Shown here one piece after another: positions 13,652 through 16,225 of a stretch of DNA of 16,225 bases. Origin of the DNA: DASXMT01 sp035569695 (GTDB lineage Bacteria > Actinomycetota > Acidimicrobiia > Acidimicrobiales > RAAP-2). The translations under genes and the position numbers were made by a program. Location: the NCBI GenBank assembly GCA_035569695.1, contig DATMMO010000286.1:1-16225 (forward strand), read 5' to 3'. The notes beneath the pieces are model-generated. The model did no database searches and had not been told where the DNA came from. It was given only the letters and a program-made list of their open reading frames with translations. Within the stretch, counting starts at the first letter, position 1; each line of letters begins with the position of its first letter.

Positions 13652-13716
13652 CCGACGGAGAGTAGCAAGGGCGGAAGGGGCCGGGCTCACATGGCACCGC
13701 TCGATCTGGGCCGGGC

Positions 13717-16188
13717 TCACCGGGCCCCCGCTTGACGCCGCCGACGGCGCCATGTCCGCAGCGACCACCAACCCAGCACTATGAGGGCCACCACGCCGGC
13801 ACCGGTCAGCGCCTGGCCCAAGCGGTCGGCGCCGGTCGCTCCGTAGTGAAGGGTCACGTCGTGACTGGTTGGCACCACCACCATCATGTTGGACGCAGTT
13901 CGCCACGGACCGGTGGCGCCACTGACCTTCCAGTTGGGGAAGTAGGACATTTTGACCTCAACCGGCGTGCCGATCCGGTCGACGTGGAACCGGACGGTGT
14001 TGTTGGTGGTGGCGATGTCCGACACGGTTGTCTGGGGAACGGGCACGGCCACCGGGGAGGTGTCGGTGGCGGCAACTCGCGGCCACGTTGCCGGTCCGCC
14101 CGATGTGGGCACCACGTTCCACCGAGCGGGGTTCTGGTACCAGATCAGCGAGGGCGGCAGCCAGTGGGTCTGGTCTGGTCCCACGTGGCCCCAGACCACC
14201 GGCTGGTTGGCCAGGGGCTGAACCAGGGAGGTGTCGGAGATCCGGTAGATCTTCCAGGTGGTGTTCAGGAGCTCACCGTTGTAGCTCGTGCTCCAAGGCC
14301 CGTTGGACGCGACCAGAGTGGCGGCGGGGTCGTTGGCCGCCGCCTCTTGCACGGTGGGCGACGAGGCCATGAAGTAGCGGACGCCGAGCAGTTGGAGGTG
14401 CTCGATTCCGAGCGGGACGTTCAGTCCCCCGTAGGGCAGACCGACCATGGCGTTCGAAGGGGTGGCCGAGAGCTCGTTCTGGTTGAGGAAATGGAAGGGT
14501 GTAGTGGTGGCCGATTCGAACAGCAGGCCCTCCATCGAATCGATGCAGCCGTTGGTCCAATACGGCAGCAGCATCAACGCCATGGTGGTCCCGAATCGAT
14601 TCTCCGACGGGTCGTACTCCCACATGGCCCGCCCACAGCCCTGGGTGGCGCCGACCGAGGCCATGGTGTTCATCAGCGACTTGTACTCGGGATAGTTGGG
14701 CTTCTCCTGGTAGCCCGAGTAATTCCATGTCGCCCACGAGCTCGGTTGGTCCGAACCCACGGTCACCCCGACCCGGGCCAGGTCGGCGGCCGGCAGGACC
14801 AGGGGGGGCACGACAGCCACCACGGCGCCGACCAGGCAGAGGAGGGCCCCAACGATGGCGCCCGCCGGGCGAGCCGGAGGACCAGGCCGCCGGAACCGGG
14901 TGATGCGCAGGCCCGGGCGCCAGCCCTCGGCCGTGCTCCCGGCCGACTGCTCGACCGCCTCCACCCAGCGGTCGACTCGACGGCGCCGCACCCACCGGGC
15001 CACGGCCGCGGTCACTTCCGCCACTGCCAGCCCGGCGAAGAGGTACAGGCACAGGAACCAGAGGGGAAGGAACCGGACGTTGTAGAGCTTCCCCTGAGGA
15101 TCGAGGCAGACCACCCCGGCCGAGAACCCGGCCATCAGGGCCACGAACAGTGACACCCGGTTCCGGCGAACGACCATGGCCACGAGGCCGATCACGTCGA
15201 CGACCAGGACCCACCGGGCCGAACCGGGGAACAACAGATGGGGAAAGCCGTCGACGTTGGTCCAGCCCATGTTGGTGGTGTAGGCCTGGTCCAGGTCAAA
15301 GGGCACCAACCACCACGCGGTCAGGGCCACGCCGACGGCGCCGACCACGGCCAACCACAACAGGCGGACGACCCAGCGGCTTCGGGCCACGCGCCCCCGG
15401 ACGCCGGTCAGGAAGGCCCGGCCCAGGTCGCGGTCGAGCACGAGCCAGACCACGGCGCCGACAACGGCGAAGATGCCGGTGATGAGGTGGCACAAGACGG
15501 TGGCGGCCAGGAGCACCGCGGCCAGGCCGCGCTGGCGGTTGGTACGCAGCCCCCGGGCCACCAGGCCGAGGAACACCAGGGCCAACGAGAGGCCCAGCGA
15601 GTAGGAGTACTCACCGGCCATGGTGGACAGCAGGTTCCCGCCGTAGATGGAGAAGCTGGGCTCGAACAGGAACGGCAGCGTCGACGCGGCCAGGCATGCG
15701 GGCCCGGGATCCCGGAGACCGGCCAGACGCCCGAAAGCCCAGGCCGCGATGGGCAGGGTGACCGTGCCCAGGATCGTGACCAGCTTGAAGGCGACGTTGT
15801 AGGTGACCAGCCCGTTAAACACGACCGTCAACACACCGGGCAACGGGAAGTAGAAGGTGTAGACGGGAAACCCGTCGTACCAGGCAGGGTCCCAACCGGT
15901 CAGCTGCCCGTGGGCCAAGAGGTTCGACTTCATGAAGGCGGGCAGGATGACGTGGGCGCCAGTGTCCCCACCGGCCGTGGTCGTATTGGCCAACAGCAGC
16001 GATGGATGGAGCTGCCACAGGGCGACGGCGATGACACCCAGGATCACCGCCAGGTTGGTCCAGCCGACCCACGACCCCGGACCGATCCATCGCCGCCACC
16101 GCGGCGGCGTCGGCGCGTGTCGGGCCCTGACCAGTCCTTCGGAGTGACCCGCCGGGATGGCCGGGGGCCTGGCCGGCGAGGTCAACAC
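13717..16188 (-). CDS. Large multi-span membrane protein, PTPS-related / GT-C-like glycosyltransferase
   Basis: The 823-residue protein has a first membrane segment at about 43-60 followed by a GGDTGAH motif (73-79). It then has WDPAWYDGFPVYTFYFPLP (99-117), around ten further hydrophobic segments up to about 465, a large extracytoplasmic domain (about 470-785) and a final membrane segment (about 790-810) with a basic tail. Topology and the acidic residue after the first membrane segment resemble GT-C glycosyltransferases and the 6-pyruvoyl-tetrahydropterin-synthase-related membrane family, named for a distant similarity. A role in moving sugars from lipid carriers to envelope polymers is inferred from topology and from the mannose genes nearby; no substrate can be read. 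The GTG at 16188 starts one base after the stop of the upstream gene, so coupling is likely. An internal start nearer the first membrane segment cannot be excluded. Confidence 0.8.
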   Translation of the reverse strand: MLTSPARPPAIPAGHSEGLVRARHAPTPPRWRRWIGPGSWVGWTNLAVILGVIAVALWQLHPSLLLANTTTAGGDTGAHVILPAFMKSNLLAHGQLTGWDPAWYDGFPVYTFYFPLPGVLTVVFNGLVTYNVAFKLVTILGTVTLPIAAWAFGRLAGLRDPGPACLAASTLPFLFEPSFSIYGGNLLSTMAGEYSYSLGLSLALVFLGLVARGLRTNRQRGLAAVLLAATVLCHLITGIFAVVGAVVWLVLDRDLGRAFLTGVRGRVARSRWVVRLLWLAVVGAVGVALTAWWLVPFDLDQAYTTNMGWTNVDGFPHLLFPGSARWVLVVDVIGLVAMVVRRNRVSLFVALMAGFSAGVVCLDPQGKLYNVRFLPLWFLCLYLFAGLAVAEVTAAVARWVRRRRVDRWVEAVEQSAGSTAEGWRPGLRITRFRRPGPPARPAGAIVGALLCLVGAVVAVVPPLVLPAADLARVGVTVGSDQPSSWATWNYSGYQEKPNYPEYKSLMNTMASVGATQGCGRAMWEYDPSENRFGTTMALMLLPYWTNGCIDSMEGLLFESATTTPFHFLNQNELSATPSNAMVGLPYGGLNVPLGIEHLQLLGVRYFMASSPTVQEAAANDPAATLVASNGPWSTSYNGELLNTTWKIYRISDTSLVQPLANQPVVWGHVGPDQTHWLPPSLIWYQNPARWNVVPTSGGPATWPRVAATDTSPVAVPVPQTTVSDIATTNNTVRFHVDRIGTPVEVKMSYFPNWKVSGATGPWRTASNMMVVVPTSHDVTLHYGATGADRLGQALTGAGVVALIVLGWWSLRTWRRRRRQAGAR

Positions 16189-16189
16189 G

Positions 16190-16225
16190 TCAGTTGATCA
16201 CGCCGGTGCCGGTGGCCAGGACGGC
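16190..16225 (-). CDS. C-terminal end of an upstream gene (cut by window edge)
   Basis: Eleven codons, AVLATGTGVIN, end in a TGA one base before the GTG of the large membrane protein. The fragment is too short to assign to a family. Its reading frame is suggested only by the tight junction with the next gene. Confidence 0.45.
   Translation of the reverse strand, partial: AVLATGTGVIN

Noticed and set aside
13652..13906. Longer start for the lipoprotein frame (up to 174 codons)
   Set aside because: It would overlap the end of the large membrane protein and bury the signal peptide, whereas the ATG at 13651 gives a normal lipoprotein signal.

Overview
The window is high-GC DNA that reads as chromosomal core sequence of an actinobacterium. 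A deep-branching lineage such as Acidimicrobiia fits best, judging by the FtsEX, SecA and phosphomannomutase protein sequences and the block order. That placement is inference, because no rRNA is present. No tRNA, rRNA, CRISPR array, insertion sequence or integrase was seen.

Layout. (1) 1-2207: a divergent lipid-catabolism pair, with an acyl-CoA dehydrogenase cut by the left edge (minus) and a FadD19-like acyl-CoA synthetase (plus). (2) 2232-10484, all minus. In transcription order this is a candidate raiA-type structured RNA, a short hibernation factor gene (hpf/raiA), secA, prfB, ftsE, ftsX, a serine hydrolase of the beta-lactamase fold and a sugar-phosphate nucleotidyltransferase. secA/prfB abut and ftsE/ftsX overlap by one base, so most of this run is probably co-transcribed. 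(3) 10485-13278, minus: phosphomannomutase (manB), a Trm112-like small protein and a bifunctional phosphoglucose/phosphomannose isomerase, the last two overlapping by four bases. (4) 13382-16225, minus: a small lipoprotein, a large multi-span membrane protein of the PTPS-related/GT-C-like type, and the last codons of another gene at the right edge.

How the parts fit. The isomerase and ManB interconvert Fru-6-P, Man-6-P and Man-1-P (and the glucose equivalents). The nucleotidyltransferase activates a sugar-1-phosphate, and the large membrane protein could use lipid-linked sugars outside the membrane, so the flanks point to envelope glycan supply. The centre holds ribosome hibernation, protein export (SecA), translation termination (RF2) and division-linked wall remodelling (FtsEX). 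The most unusual stretch is the 458-base gap between the isomerase and hpf. Read on the minus strand, it folds into a chain of strong hairpins with a perfectly complementary loop-loop pair, as expected of the raiA RNA class found upstream of hpf/raiA genes. A second 11-nt complement near the hpf start could pair with the core of this RNA.
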